Positions 26,145-34,431 of a stretch of 64,000 bases of DNA are shown here, in pieces. Made by a program: the position numbers and the translations under genes. The stretch is taken from NCBI RefSeq assembly GCF_014905555.1, contig NZ_BNGS01000015.1:62001-126000 (forward strand), written 5' to 3'. Origin of the DNA: Streptomyces sp. Y2F8-2. GTDB taxonomy: Bacteria; Actinomycetota; Actinomycetes; Streptomycetales; Streptomycetaceae. Positions within the stretch are counted from its first letter, which is position 1; every line of letters begins with the position of its first letter. Under the pieces are notes generated by a model. That model saw only the letters and a list, made by a program, of their open reading frames with translations, searched no databases and was not told where the DNA came from.

Positions 26145-26837
26145 TCACGCCGGCGGCCCGGTGAGTTTGGCGGCCACGGCGTCGAGGACCCAGTCCAGGC
26201 CGGTCGCGAAGGACGCCTCGGCGTCCACGTCCGTGCCGTCGTACACGGCCTTGGCCAGCGCCGGGAAGCGGCCCGTGGCCAACATTCTCGTCACATGCGG
26301 GCCGGAGGCGCGCTGCCAGTCGCGCTTGGACAGCCCCGTGGCGCGCTCGGCCCGCAGGTTTGCGATCTCGCGCCTGATCGCGCCGGTGAAGTAGGCGCTG
26401 ACAGTCTCCACGGCGCGCATGACGGTGTCGATGTCGGCGAGGCCGTCGAGGGCGGCCAGCGTGGCCTCGGTCACGGCGAGGCCGTTCGGGCCCAGGGTCG
26501 GGCGGCCGCCGAGCAGGTCGGCCAGCCATTCGTGACGCAGAGCGGTCTGCCTGGTGCGGTAGGCGAGGATGCGCAGCGCCTCCCGCCAGTCACCGGGCTG
26601 CTCCTCGGGGAGGATCTCGGCCTGGACCTCGTCCACCATGAGGTCGAACAGCTCCTCCTTGGTGGAGATGTATCCGTACAGTCGCATCGGGCCGGCGTTC
26701 AGCCGGGCCGCGACCTTGCGCAACGACACCGCCTCCAGCCCGCCTTCGTCGGCCAGCGCGATGGCGGCGGCGACGATCCGCTCCCTGTCCAGCGGCACGG
26801 GGCGAGTCGGCGGCTCCGGCCGGTCCCACACAGTCAT
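26145..26837 (-). CDS. TetR family regulator (TetR_C-type, Tet-repressor-like)
   Basis: Repressor of 230 residues. The HTH block is LDRERIVAAAIALADEGGLE, 'AVSLRKVAARLNAGPMRLYGYISTKEELF', the arrangement of the TetR(B)-like subgroup whose C-terminal domain binds drug-like ligands. It starts at ATG 26837 and is divergent from the FAD monooxygenase at 26891; the 53-base gap is almost filled by a perfect operator repeat. By analogy with tetR/tetX-type pairs, it probably represses both itself and the monooxygenase until a substrate binds. Confidence 0.92.
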   Translation of the reverse strand: MTVWDRPEPPTRPVPLDRERIVAAAIALADEGGLEAVSLRKVAARLNAGPMRLYGYISTKEELFDLMVDEVQAEILPEEQPGDWREALRILAYRTRQTALRHEWLADLLGGRPTLGPNGLAVTEATLAALDGLADIDTVMRAVETVSAYFTGAIRREIANLRAERATGLSKRDWQRASGPHVTRMLATGRFPALAKAVYDGTDVDAEASFATGLDWVLDAVAAKLTGPPA

Positions 26838-26854
26838 GGTGACATCGTACTGTT

Positions 26855-26889
26855 GCGATACACCGTAAAGAAGCAATACGGTGTATCGC
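26855..26889. promoter_or_regulatory. Shared operator, 13-bp inverted repeat
   Basis: GCGATACACCGTA (26855-26867) and TACGGTGTATCGC (26877-26889) are exact inverted repeats with a 9-base spacer, sitting between the divergent TetR and monooxygenase starts. The right arm ends one base before the monooxygenase ATG at 26891, leaving no room for an SD, so that gene may be translated from a leaderless mRNA, or its start lies elsewhere. Confidence 0.88.
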
Positions 26890-26890
26890 C

Positions 26891-28009
26891 ATGAGACATC
26901 GCATCGCAGTGGTCGGGAGCGGCCCCGGCGGCCTTACCTTCGCTCGCGTCCTGCACCGCCATGACTACCCCGTCACCATCCTCGAACGCGATTCCGCCCC
27001 CGACGCCCGCCCCCCGGGCGGCACGCTGGACCTGCACGAAGGGCTGGGTCAGCTCGCGCTGGAAAAGGCAGGGCTGCTGGCGGAGTTCCGGGCGCTGTCT
27101 CGTCCCGAGGGGCAGGCCATGCGCATCCTGGACACGGACGGGACCGTCCTTCGCGACTGGCGACCCCGTCCGGATGACCGGGCCAATCCCGAGATCGACC
27201 GCGGGCAACTCCGTGACCTGCTGCTCGGCCCTCTCGACGTTCGGTGGGGGCGGGGCGTGACAGAGGTGGTGCCGGGGACCCGGGATGGCGTACTCGTCCA
27301 TTTCGCGGACGGGCGACAGGAGACGTTCGACCTCGTGGTCGGCGCGGACGGCGCCTGGTCCCGGACCCGCCCGGCAGTTTCATCGGTGACGCCGCACTAC
27401 ACCGGCGTCACCACGGTCGAGACCTCCCTCGACGACGTCGACACCCGCCATCCTCGCCTCGCCCGGTTGATCGGCGACGGCTCCGTGGCTGTGTACGGCG
27501 TGAACCGAAAGCTCGTCGCCCAGCGCAACAGCGGCGGCCACGTCAAGGTGTACGCCCAGTTCCGCGCTCCGCTGGACTGGCACGCGAACCTGGACCTGGC
27601 CGACGCCGAGGCCGTGCGATCGAGTCTTCTGGCTCTGTTCGACGGTTGGGCCGCTCCCGTCCTCGACCTCCTCCGCCACGGCACCGCTTTCGTCCACCGC
27701 CCCCTCTACGTCCTGCCCGTGTCCCACACCTGGACCCACGTCCCCGGGGTGACGCTGCTGGGCGACGCCGCCCACCTGATGCCCCCATTGGGGGCGGGCG
27801 CGAATCTCGCGATGCTGGAAGGCGCCGAACTCGCCGAGTCCGTCGCCACCGGCTCTGGAGACCTGGACGAGGCCGTCCGCGCCTTCGAGGAACAGATGTG
27901 GGTACGGGCCGGCAGGTGGGCGAAGATCACGACGGCCGGTCTGGAACGCCTTGTGAGCCCGGACCCCGCAGAAGCCCTCGCCCTCTTCGACCAAGTCCAG
28001 CCATCCTGA
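26891..28009 (+). CDS. FAD-dependent monooxygenase (TetX-like group A)
   Basis: Flavoprotein hydroxylase of 372 residues. It has the FAD dinucleotide site GSGPGG (9-14), 'RGQLRDLLL' (the conserved Arg-Gln region of group A enzymes), 'VVGADGAWS' (the DG motif), and LLGDAAHLMPPLGAGANLAM (the GD motif). The pairing with a Tet-repressor-like gene and the sequence layout resemble TetX tetracycline-inactivating oxygenases and related enzymes, but the true substrate is unknown. No SD precedes ATG 26891, which directly follows the operator. It is likely induced by its substrate through the TetR protein. Confidence 0.92.
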   Translation: MRHRIAVVGSGPGGLTFARVLHRHDYPVTILERDSAPDARPPGGTLDLHEGLGQLALEKAGLLAEFRALSRPEGQAMRILDTDGTVLRDWRPRPDDRANPEIDRGQLRDLLLGPLDVRWGRGVTEVVPGTRDGVLVHFADGRQETFDLVVGADGAWSRTRPAVSSVTPHYTGVTTVETSLDDVDTRHPRLARLIGDGSVAVYGVNRKLVAQRNSGGHVKVYAQFRAPLDWHANLDLADAEAVRSSLLALFDGWAAPVLDLLRHGTAFVHRPLYVLPVSHTWTHVPGVTLLGDAAHLMPPLGAGANLAMLEGAELAESVATGSGDLDEAVRAFEEQMWVRAGRWAKITTAGLERLVSPDPAEALALFDQVQPS

Positions 28010-28031
28010 CTGAGCAGATCCCATCCTCCAT

Positions 28032-28079
28032 CCCAGTCCTTGCCTATCGCAGTCCTTGCTTATCCCAGCCCTTGCTTAA
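28032..28079. repeat. Three tandem 16-bp repeats
   Basis: CCCAGTCCTTGCCTAT, CGCAGTCCTTGCTTAT and CCCAGCCCTTGCTTAA follow one another with one or two differences each. They fill the gap between the monooxygenase stop and the operator-like palindrome before the DUF2975 gene and may be part of that gene's promoter. Confidence 0.7.
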
Positions 28080-28080
28080 C

Positions 28081-28097
28081 CTATCGATATTCGATAG
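28081..28097. promoter_or_regulatory. Operator-like palindrome before the DUF2975/YozG pair
   Basis: CTATCGATATTCGATAG is a 7-bp inverted repeat with a TAT centre, 33 bases before the start of the DUF2975 gene. It is unusually A+T rich for this genome and is a good candidate site for the small XRE regulator encoded at 28615. The function is inferred. Confidence 0.65.
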
Positions 28098-28129
28098 ATT
28101 CCCATCGCGTTTCGATGGAAGGGTGGGTC

Positions 28130-28615
28130 ATGGGAAAGCTGACAGTGGGTGCGCTGCGCGCCGTACTCGTCGTGGTGCTCGCCGGCACCGTGTTCGTACA
28201 GGCATCGATGGTGTGGGCGTTGGCCACCGACCCGGAGAACGGGTCGCTCCCACTGACCCCGCTGCGCCTGATCACGATTCTGGGCATGGTGTCGGTCCAG
28301 GTCGTCGTGGTCTGCGTATGGCGGCTGGTGACGATGGTGCGACGCGGAACCGTGTTCTCCCACGCCGCCTTCCGGTACGTGGACGTCGTGATCGGCGCGA
28401 TCGTGGCGGCTGCCCTCGTGTGGTTCGCGGTCACGGCCATCAATGCGCCGGGCCAGCGGGCCGACCCCGGCGTCACCGTCATCATGGGCGGGGTTGGCGT
28501 GGCGATCCTGGGAGTTGCTCTCATCGTGCTCGTGCTGCGGATGCTGCTCGCCCAGGCCGTCGCGCGCGATGTCGAAGCGGCGCAGATGCAGGCCGAGCTG
28601 GACGGGGTGATCTGA
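28130..28615 (+). CDS. DUF2975-family membrane protein
   Basis: Protein of 161 residues with four hydrophobic helices (LTVGALRAVLVVVLAGTVFV; a second at 'ITILGMVSVQVVVVCVWRLV'; two more in the C-terminal half) and the 'GTVFSHAAFRYVDVVIG' loop typical of DUF2975. This family is usually paired with a small YozG-like regulator, as here. ATG 28130 follows GGAAGGG. Its stop overlaps the regulator start by one base (TGATG). It possibly works as a membrane partner that controls the regulator, but the role is unknown. Confidence 0.9.
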   Translation: MGKLTVGALRAVLVVVLAGTVFVQASMVWALATDPENGSLPLTPLRLITILGMVSVQVVVVCVWRLVTMVRRGTVFSHAAFRYVDVVIGAIVAAALVWFAVTAINAPGQRADPGVTVIMGGVGVAILGVALIVLVLRMLLAQAVARDVEAAQMQAELDGVI

Positions 28616-28878
28616 TGCCGATCGTCGTCGACATCGACGTGATGCTGGCCAGGCGGAAGATGTCCGTGGGCGAGCTCGCGGACCGCGTCGGTATCACGCC
28701 CGCCAACCTGGCGGTACTCAAGAACGGCCGCGCCAAGGCGGTGCGCTTCGCGACGCTCGCCGCGCTCTGCGAAGTGCTCGAGTGCCAGCCGGGCGACCTG
28801 CTGCGCTGGGAGGCCGAGGACGCCGCGAGCGGATACCGTGCCCAGGGCGGGCGTGAAGACGCCTGGCGCCACCGGTGA
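28615..28878 (+). CDS. YozG-like XRE transcriptional regulator
   Basis: DNA-binding protein of 87 residues: MPIVVDIDVMLARRKMSVGE, 'LADRVGITPANLAVLKNGRAKAVRF', 'LCEVLECQPGDLLRW'. This is the compact Cro/C1 helix-turn-helix of the YozG group. Translationally coupled to the DUF2975 gene. It probably binds the palindrome at 28081 and controls the pair. Confidence 0.93.
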   Translation: MPIVVDIDVMLARRKMSVGELADRVGITPANLAVLKNGRAKAVRFATLAALCEVLECQPGDLLRWEAEDAASGYRAQGGREDAWRHR

Positions 28879-28911
28879 TCTCCGCCTCGGGTGGCTCGGT
28901 CAACGCGTCCT

Positions 28912-29249
28912 TCAGCGGATGATCGAGGTCAGCACGTCCACGCCCAGGTGCATGAGGCAGTCGGTGTCGAGCCGGTGGTAGATCAGTCGACCGTCCCTCC
29001 GGGAGGTGAGCAGGCCGGCCTCGCGCAATCGCCCGAGGTGGCGGGAGACCTGCGGCACAGCGGCAGCAGCACCCGGCAGCGCCGCCGGTTCCACAGTGGT
29101 GCGTAGACCGCGAGGAGGCTCTTGGACTCCGCGGACAGCTCTGCGCTCACGCGTTCCAGCCACGGGCGCACGTCGAGGTGGTGCTCGGGCTCGGCCATGG
29201 AGTGCAGGCACGCCATCAGCTCGGCCAACGGTGAGAGCCCCACCGCCAC
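28912..29249 (-). pseudogene. ArsR-family regulator with large internal deletion
   Basis: The minus strand carries two separated pieces of one gene type. The 5' part (29249 to about 29080) encodes GLSPLAELMACLHSMAEPEH, the N-terminus of DUF5937/ArsR regulators. The 3' part (about 29075 to 28912), in another frame, encodes 'VSRHLGRLREAGLLTSRRDGRLIYHRLD' and ends 'LTSIIR', the recognition helix and wing of the HTH. About 200 residues in between are missing compared with the intact relative at 55094. The N-terminal start is also cut off, exactly where a CapA fragment begins. Confidence 0.82.
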
Positions 29250-29254
29250 ATCCT

Positions 29255-29740
29255 GAGGCCGGGATCGTGCACGCCGGCACCGGAGACACCCTCGCCGAGG
29301 CCTGCGCCCCCCGGTTCCTCACCACCCCGGCCGGCCGCGTCTCGCTGGTCTCCGTCGCCTCCCGCTTCGAGGCCATGTCCCGCGCCGCCGACCCGCTGAG
29401 CCGCGTCCCCGGCCGCCCCGGCGTCAACGCCCTGCGCACCACCCGCTACGTCGCCGTCCCCGCCGCCCGTCTGCATGAACTCGCCCTGATCCGGGACGCG
29501 TTGCCACCCGGTTCCGTACGCGCCTGCGCACTGGAGGCGGGCCGCCGCGACGACACCGTCACGCTCTTCGGCACCCGCTACTACACACTGGGCCAGCCCG
29601 CGCGACGCCGACCGCGGCATCCCCCGACCGGCCGACCCGCCCGGCACGGACCGGATTCTCCGACGTCTGCAGCGGCTCTCCACACCGTTCGGAACCGAGA
29701 TCACGATCAAGGGGGGATCGGTCACCTCAGCCTCTGAGTG
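29255..29740 (+). pseudogene. CapA/PgsA-family (poly-gamma-glutamate) protein fragment
   Basis: From 29255 the frame reads EAGIVHAGTGDTLAEACAPR, 'RVSLVSVASRFEAMSRAADPLSRVPGRPG' and 'RDDTVTLFGTRYYT', the middle of CapA-type metallophosphatase-fold proteins. A second frame from 29604 has RGIPRPADPPGTDRILRRLQ, which resembles the family's C-terminal part; a block between is missing. The second frame continues open to 29921 through unrelated-looking sequence ('RALFVLDEFRAQRILVMTCA'). No N-terminal domain is present. A deletion derivative. Confidence 0.72.
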
Positions 29741-29962
29741 CCTGCAGACCGACAACGGGACCAGCACCGCACAGCCCACCGTTCTCGCCAAGCCAGGTCG
29801 GGCGCTGTTCGTGCTGGACGAGTTCCGTGCTCAGCGGATCCTGGTGATGACCTGCGCGATCCGGCACGACCGCACGGTCGGCGCACCGGTCACCCGCTCG
29901 CTGGTCGCCCACGACCGCTGAGCCACATAGGCACTACTCGTGCACCCGTTCTCCCCTCGGGT

Positions 29963-30008
29963 TTGACATGGTTGCCGGGCATCCACCATGCTTCCGTTAA
30001 TTCATTAA
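29963..30008 (+). promoter_or_regulatory. Promoter/operator region of the GntR-ABC operon
   Basis: A TTGACA hexamer (29963-29968) lies 76 bases before the start of the GntR gene, and TTAATTCATTAA (29997-30008) forms a short palindrome close to it. YtrA-type regulators bind A+T-rich palindromes near their own start, so this is a plausible operator. A matching -10 element is not clear. Confidence 0.5.
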
Positions 30009-30038
30009 TACAAGCCTGGTGGAGCCGAGGAAGGCGAC

Positions 30039-30470
30039 GTGATCGACTACCGGATCGACCGTGGCAGCGGCGTACCGGCCTACGTGCAGATCGTCGAGCA
30101 GACCGAACGGGCGCTCCGGATGGGCACCTTGGAGGTCGGGGACAAGCTGCCCACAGCCAGGGAGGTGGTGGCGGCGACCGCCATCAACCCCAACACCGTG
30201 CTGCGGGCCTACCGCGACATGGAGCAGGCCGGTCTGGTCGAACTGCGCCGTGGCCTCGGAACCTTCGTGACGCGGTCGCTCGCCCGGCCCGGCGCGGAGA
30301 ACGACTCCCCGCTGCGCCGGGAGGTCACCGACTGGGTGGCCCGTGCGCGCGCCACGGGACTGGAGCGGGCCGATGTCCTCGCCCTGGTCACAGCCGCTCT
30401 CGACGCCTACGAGAACGGGCACGACAGCAAAACCCCGGGCGACCGGGAACGAAAGAAGGAGGACGCATGA
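30039..30470 (+). CDS. GntR family regulator (YtrA subfamily)
   Basis: Short regulator of 143 residues: a winged HTH (YRIDRGSGVPAYVQIVEQTE; 'LEVGDKLPTAREVVAATAINPNTVLRAYRDMEQAGLVELRRGLGTFV') plus a roughly 60-residue helical tail, the YtrA layout. Such regulators control their own ABC-transporter operons and respond to cell-wall-active drugs. The GTG start follows GGAAGG. Its stop overlaps the ATG of the ABC ATPase (ATGA), so the three genes to 32331 form one operon. Confidence 0.93.
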   Translation: MIDYRIDRGSGVPAYVQIVEQTERALRMGTLEVGDKLPTAREVVAATAINPNTVLRAYRDMEQAGLVELRRGLGTFVTRSLARPGAENDSPLRREVTDWVARARATGLERADVLALVTAALDAYENGHDSKTPGDRERKKEDA

Positions 30471-31378
30471 CCGGGGCTGACGCGTCGGCCGCGCTGTGCG
30501 CCACGGGACTGGCATTCCGGTACCGGAGGCGGGGCGGCTGGGCCCTACGGGACTGCGAGTTCACCGTGCCCGGCGGTCGTATCACCGCACTCGTCGGACG
30601 CAACGGCGCCGGCAAGAGCACACTGCTGCATCTGGCCGGCGGCCTGCTGCGACCCGAGTCAGGGCAGCTGCGTGTGCTGGGCGCCGTACCCGGCACGTCA
30701 CAGGCCCGCGCCCGCGTCGCGCTGCTCACCCAGGACAAGCCGCTCTACCCGCGCTTCACCGTCGCGGACACCCTGCTGATGGGGGAGAAGCTGAACTCCT
30801 CGTGGGACCGGACGACCGCCGAGCGGATCGTCCGCGAGGGCGACATCCCGCTCCACGCCCGCGTCGGCGAGCTGTCCCCCGGGCGGCGCACTCGGGTCGC
30901 GCTCGCCCTGGCGCTGGGGAAGCGCCCCGAACTCCTGCTTCTCGACGAGCCGTTGGCCGACCTGGACCCCGTGGCACGAGGCGAGATCATGGCGCAGCTG
31001 ATGGCCGAGACCGTGGAGCGCGGCATGAGCATCGTGCTGTCCTCGCATGTCCTGCCCGAACTCGAGGAGACCTGCGACTGGGTGCTGGTACTGCGGGACG
31101 GCCGCGTCGAGCTGAGCGAGGACGTCGAGGTACTGCGCGAGAGCCATGCAGTGCTGGTCGGACCCGCCGGCCAGGCCGACACCCTGGCCGGACAGCACAC
31201 CGTCGTGCGGAGCCGTACCCGGGGCAGGCAGCTGACCGCTCTGATACGGCAGCGCGGACCGCTGCGCGGCGACTGGCACGTCGAACGGCCCGGCCTCGAG
31301 GACATCCTGATCGGCTACCTCCAGGCCGGTGAGCCGGGTCACCGGGCCCCCGCCGAGTGGACGGAGGCGGCGGCGTGA
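30467..31378 (+). CDS. ABC transporter ATP-binding protein
   Basis: Nucleotide-binding subunit of 303 residues. Walker A GRNGAGKST, Q-loop 'LLTQDKPLYP', Walker B LLLLDEPLADLDP and a His switch 'SSHVLPE' are all present. The ABC signature is degenerate ('ELSPGRRTRVALALAL' instead of LSGGQ), which is common in this Streptomyces group. The C-terminal 80 residues are an accessory domain. It pairs with the permease that overlaps its end. Confidence 0.93.
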   Translation: MTGADASAALCATGLAFRYRRRGGWALRDCEFTVPGGRITALVGRNGAGKSTLLHLAGGLLRPESGQLRVLGAVPGTSQARARVALLTQDKPLYPRFTVADTLLMGEKLNSSWDRTTAERIVREGDIPLHARVGELSPGRRTRVALALALGKRPELLLLDEPLADLDPVARGEIMAQLMAETVERGMSIVLSSHVLPELEETCDWVLVLRDGRVELSEDVEVLRESHAVLVGPAGQADTLAGQHTVVRSRTRGRQLTALIRQRGPLRGDWHVERPGLEDILIGYLQAGEPGHRAPAEWTEAAA

Positions 31379-32331
31379 AGGGCTCCCTCTGGCTCGCATG
31401 GCGCCAGCAGCGCGTGTCGGCCGGCATCGGCGCGGCCGCCCTGGTCCTCGCTGCGGCGATCGCCGCGTACTACCGCTCGGGCATGCTGGACGCCCTGCAC
31501 AGCGGGCTGTTCGACCACTGCGCCACCGGGCCGCTGTACTGCACACGGTCCGACACCGGTCTGCCCCTGCTGCTGGACGTCGAGCCGCTGAAGTACCTCG
31601 GGGCGCTGAACATCGCCCTGCCCGTCGTCATCGGCGTCTTCTGGGGCGCCCCGCTCCTGGGCCGCGACCGGGAACTGGGCACACACCGCGTGATCCTCAC
31701 CCAGGGCGTGAGCCGCGGCCAGTGGTTCGCCTCCCGGTTCGCCCTGGCCGCGGCGACCACGATCGCCCTCTCCGGCCTGCTCGCGGGAGTGTTCGCCTGG
31801 TGGTGGCGACCGGCCGCCGACCGGAGCTACGGCCTGTTCTGGTACGAGAACACGGCCCTGAGCGGCTCGGGCCCCCGCGTCGTCGCGGCCGCCCTGTTCG
31901 GCCTGGCGGCCGGCACCCTGCTGGGTCTGCTCGCCCGCCGGGTGCTGGCGGCGATGGTCCTGACGCTGCTGGTGACGGGGGCTATGACGCTCCTGCTGGA
32001 GTGGACGCACCGGGCCCGGCTGCTGGTCCCGCCGCACACCTATGTCAGCGCCGGCAGCACCCCCAAACCGCCGATGGGTGAGAAGTGGTCGACCGGCGAC
32101 TACGGCCTGATCACCGCCACCGGCCGCCACGACGACGTGCTGAACTGCCCCTTCCCGTCGGGCGCCCAGCTCAAGGAGTGCATGGCGGCACACGGGTACG
32201 TCGCCCGCTTCTACGAGGCCAACCCGGCCGGTGACTACTGGACCTTCCAGTGGACCGACACCGCCGTCCTCGGCGGCCTCGCCGCTCTGCTCACGGTCGT
32301 CACCGTGCTGCTCCTGCGTCGCCGCGTCTGA
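31375..32331 (+). CDS. ABC transporter permease
   Basis: Membrane subunit of 318 residues with six predicted helices (ASRFALAAATTIALSGLLAG; 'VVAAALFGLAAGTLLGLLARRVLAAMVLTLLV'; a last helix before 'LLLRRRV'). A large external loop lies between the fifth and sixth helices and has two cysteines ('NCPFPSG', 'KECMAAHG'). The GTG start overlaps the ATPase stop by four bases. The exporter substrate is unknown; by family analogy it may protect against envelope-active compounds. Confidence 0.9.
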   Translation: MKGSLWLAWRQQRVSAGIGAAALVLAAAIAAYYRSGMLDALHSGLFDHCATGPLYCTRSDTGLPLLLDVEPLKYLGALNIALPVVIGVFWGAPLLGRDRELGTHRVILTQGVSRGQWFASRFALAAATTIALSGLLAGVFAWWWRPAADRSYGLFWYENTALSGSGPRVVAAALFGLAAGTLLGLLARRVLAAMVLTLLVTGAMTLLLEWTHRARLLVPPHTYVSAGSTPKPPMGEKWSTGDYGLITATGRHDDVLNCPFPSGAQLKECMAAHGYVARFYEANPAGDYWTFQWTDTAVLGGLAALLTVVTVLLLRRRV

Positions 32332-32424
32332 CCTCGGCGATCCCATCGGGGCACATCGCCTTCACCCTCCTCTCCTTCCTTCATCCCTCACGGGGATCCC
32401 CTTTCGCACGGAGGTCGCTTCGCC

Positions 32425-33228
32425 ATGCCCGCCGACGCCAAGTCGCCGAAGAAGCTGCGCAACAACCGCGCCGCCCTCACCCACAAGACCGGTTACGCCC
32501 TGCGCCACCCCGGCCGCGTCATCCCGTACCTGCGCCGGGCCGGCCGGGACGCGTGGCTGCGCCTCAAGCACCCCGACCACGTCGGCTACTACCGCGCCGT
32601 GATGGCCTCGGACACCCGCCGCAACCCGGAAGCCGCGGTCGGCAGCAAGACCCACGACCGCTGGCTGGCGCTCGGGCAGATGCAGTTCGACTACCTCATC
32701 GAACACGGACTGCGCCCCGACCACCGCATGCTCGACATCGGCTGCGGCAACCTGCGCGGCGGCTGGCGCTTCATCAGCCACCTCGACACAGGCAACTACT
32801 ACGGCATCGACATCTCACCCGACATCCTGGTGGCCGCCAAGAAGACCCTCGTCGAGCGCCGTCTCCAGGCCAAGCTGCCGCATCTGACCATCACCGGCGA
32901 CCTCACCCTGGACTTCCTGCCCGATGACCACTTCGATGTCGTCCACGCGCACAGCGTCTTCTCCCACTCGCCCCTGGAGGTCATCGACCAGTGCCTGGCG
33001 CACGTCGGCCGCGTGCTGACCGACACCGGGTTCTTCGACTTCACCTTCGACCGTACCGAGGGCACCGAGCACCAGGTACTGCGCGAGGACTTCTACTACC
33101 GCACCGAGACCCTCCTCGACCTCGCGCGGCGGCACGGTCTGCACGCGCGGTTCATGGAGGACTGGGAGAAGCGCCCGCACGGCCAGTCGAAGATACGCGT
33201 CAGCCGCTCGCCCCTGCCCACCGACTGA
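32425..33228 (+). CDS. Class I SAM-dependent methyltransferase
   Basis: Protein of 267 residues. The SAM-binding motif I is 'MLDIGCGNLRGGWRFI', followed by 'YYGIDISPDILVAAKKTL' and the motif IV region 'HFDVVHAHSVFSHSPLEVIDQ'. The N-terminal 80 residues are a basic Arg-rich extension (KSPKKLRNNRAALTHKTGY). It sits between the ABC operon and an acyltransferase 3/deacetylase pair on the same strand, so it could modify a cell-surface polymer or lipid, but the substrate is open. ATG 32425 has GGAGG eleven bases upstream. Confidence 0.9.
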   Translation: MPADAKSPKKLRNNRAALTHKTGYALRHPGRVIPYLRRAGRDAWLRLKHPDHVGYYRAVMASDTRRNPEAAVGSKTHDRWLALGQMQFDYLIEHGLRPDHRMLDIGCGNLRGGWRFISHLDTGNYYGIDISPDILVAAKKTLVERRLQAKLPHLTITGDLTLDFLPDDHFDVVHAHSVFSHSPLEVIDQCLAHVGRVLTDTGFFDFTFDRTEGTEHQVLREDFYYRTETLLDLARRHGLHARFMEDWEKRPHGQSKIRVSRSPLPTD

Positions 33229-33246
33229 ACCGGCCCTGGTTCCGAC

Positions 33247-34398
33247 ATGCCGTCCGACAGACCGTTTCCCGGACCGCGGAGCGGGCCGGCGCGCCTGGCC
33301 GCGATAGACGGGCTCCGCCTGGTGGCAGCGGTCATGGTGGCCGCGTACCACTTCCTCGGGACACCCACCCCTCACTTCTGGGGCAGGGCCGGACTCCGGG
33401 ATTTCGCGCCGTTCCTGCATGAGATCAGCCGCTACGGCTGGCTCGGCGTCGAGTTCTTCTTCGCCATCAGCGGCTTCGTCATCTGCATGAGCTGCTGGGG
33501 GCGGACTCCCGCACAGTTCACCGTCTCCCGCATCGCACGGCTCTTCCCGGCCTACTGGTGCGCCGTACTCCTCGTCGTCGCGCTCGTCCTCGTCTCACGG
33601 ATGGGCCACTGGCCGGCCGCCACCCGCATCGACCCTCGTACCGTCCTGGGAAACCTGACGATGGCCCCGGGGCCGCTGGGACTCGAACTGGTCGACGGAG
33701 TCAGCTGGACGCTCTGGGTGGAGGCCCGTTTCTACCTGCTGATGGCCGCGCTGCTCGTCTTCGGGCTGTCGTATCGGCGGGTGGTGACCTTCTGCGGAGC
33801 ATGGCTCCTGGCCGGTGTCATCGCCCTCGAACTCCAGTCGCCACTGCTCGACGAATTCGTACTGCCCCGGTACACGGGCCTCTTCGTCGCCGGAATCGCC
33901 CTCCACCTCATGCACAGATTCGGACAGAACCTCCTGCTGTGGCTGCTGCTGGGTTTCGCCTGGTCCTACGAACTCACCGCGCTCGAACTCCGGGTGGCCG
34001 ACCACGCCACCGTACCCCCCGGCGAGAGCCGGCCCTGCTGGGCCGTGTGCGCGGCCGTTCTCACGCTCTGTCTCGGGCTGCTGGCGCTGGCCGGTGTCGG
34101 AGGACCGCTGGCGAGGCTGCGATGGCGTTGGCTGGTCACCGCAGGGGGACTCACCTACCCCTTCTACCTCGTCCACCAAAGCATCGGAATTCCCTTGGCC
34201 AAAGGCTTGATCCAGGCCGTTCCGAGGCTGGGACCGCTGCCTTCGATGGCTGTGTCCGTCGTCTGCGTGCTGGGGCTGTCCCTGCTCATCCACACAACGG
34301 CGGAGCGTCGGCTCGGACGCCTGCTGAGGCATCGCCTGACGCTCGACATGCGGCTTCAGAACCCCGCCGCGAGGCCGACTCCCGCCCGCACGCGGTAA
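33247..34398 (+). CDS. Acyltransferase 3 family membrane protein
   Basis: Integral membrane O-acyltransferase of 383 residues with about ten helices. The N-terminal signature is complete: RLAAIDGLRLVAAVMVAAYH, with the catalytic His, and 'GWLGVEFFFAISGFVI'; later 'GGLTYPFYLVHQSIGIPLA' is the typical last block. Enzymes of this family acetylate surface sugars, peptidoglycan or antibiotics. It starts 18 bases after the methyltransferase stop and is followed by a secreted NodB protein. The three together suggest decoration of an envelope glycan. Confidence 0.93.
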   Translation: MPSDRPFPGPRSGPARLAAIDGLRLVAAVMVAAYHFLGTPTPHFWGRAGLRDFAPFLHEISRYGWLGVEFFFAISGFVICMSCWGRTPAQFTVSRIARLFPAYWCAVLLVVALVLVSRMGHWPAATRIDPRTVLGNLTMAPGPLGLELVDGVSWTLWVEARFYLLMAALLVFGLSYRRVVTFCGAWLLAGVIALELQSPLLDEFVLPRYTGLFVAGIALHLMHRFGQNLLLWLLLGFAWSYELTALELRVADHATVPPGESRPCWAVCAAVLTLCLGLLALAGVGGPLARLRWRWLVTAGGLTYPFYLVHQSIGIPLAKGLIQAVPRLGPLPSMAVSVVCVLGLSLLIHTTAERRLGRLLRHRLTLDMRLQNPAARPTPARTR

Positions 34399-34431
34399 TC
34401 CCGGGAACTCCATCCGAAGAAGGATCTCGCC

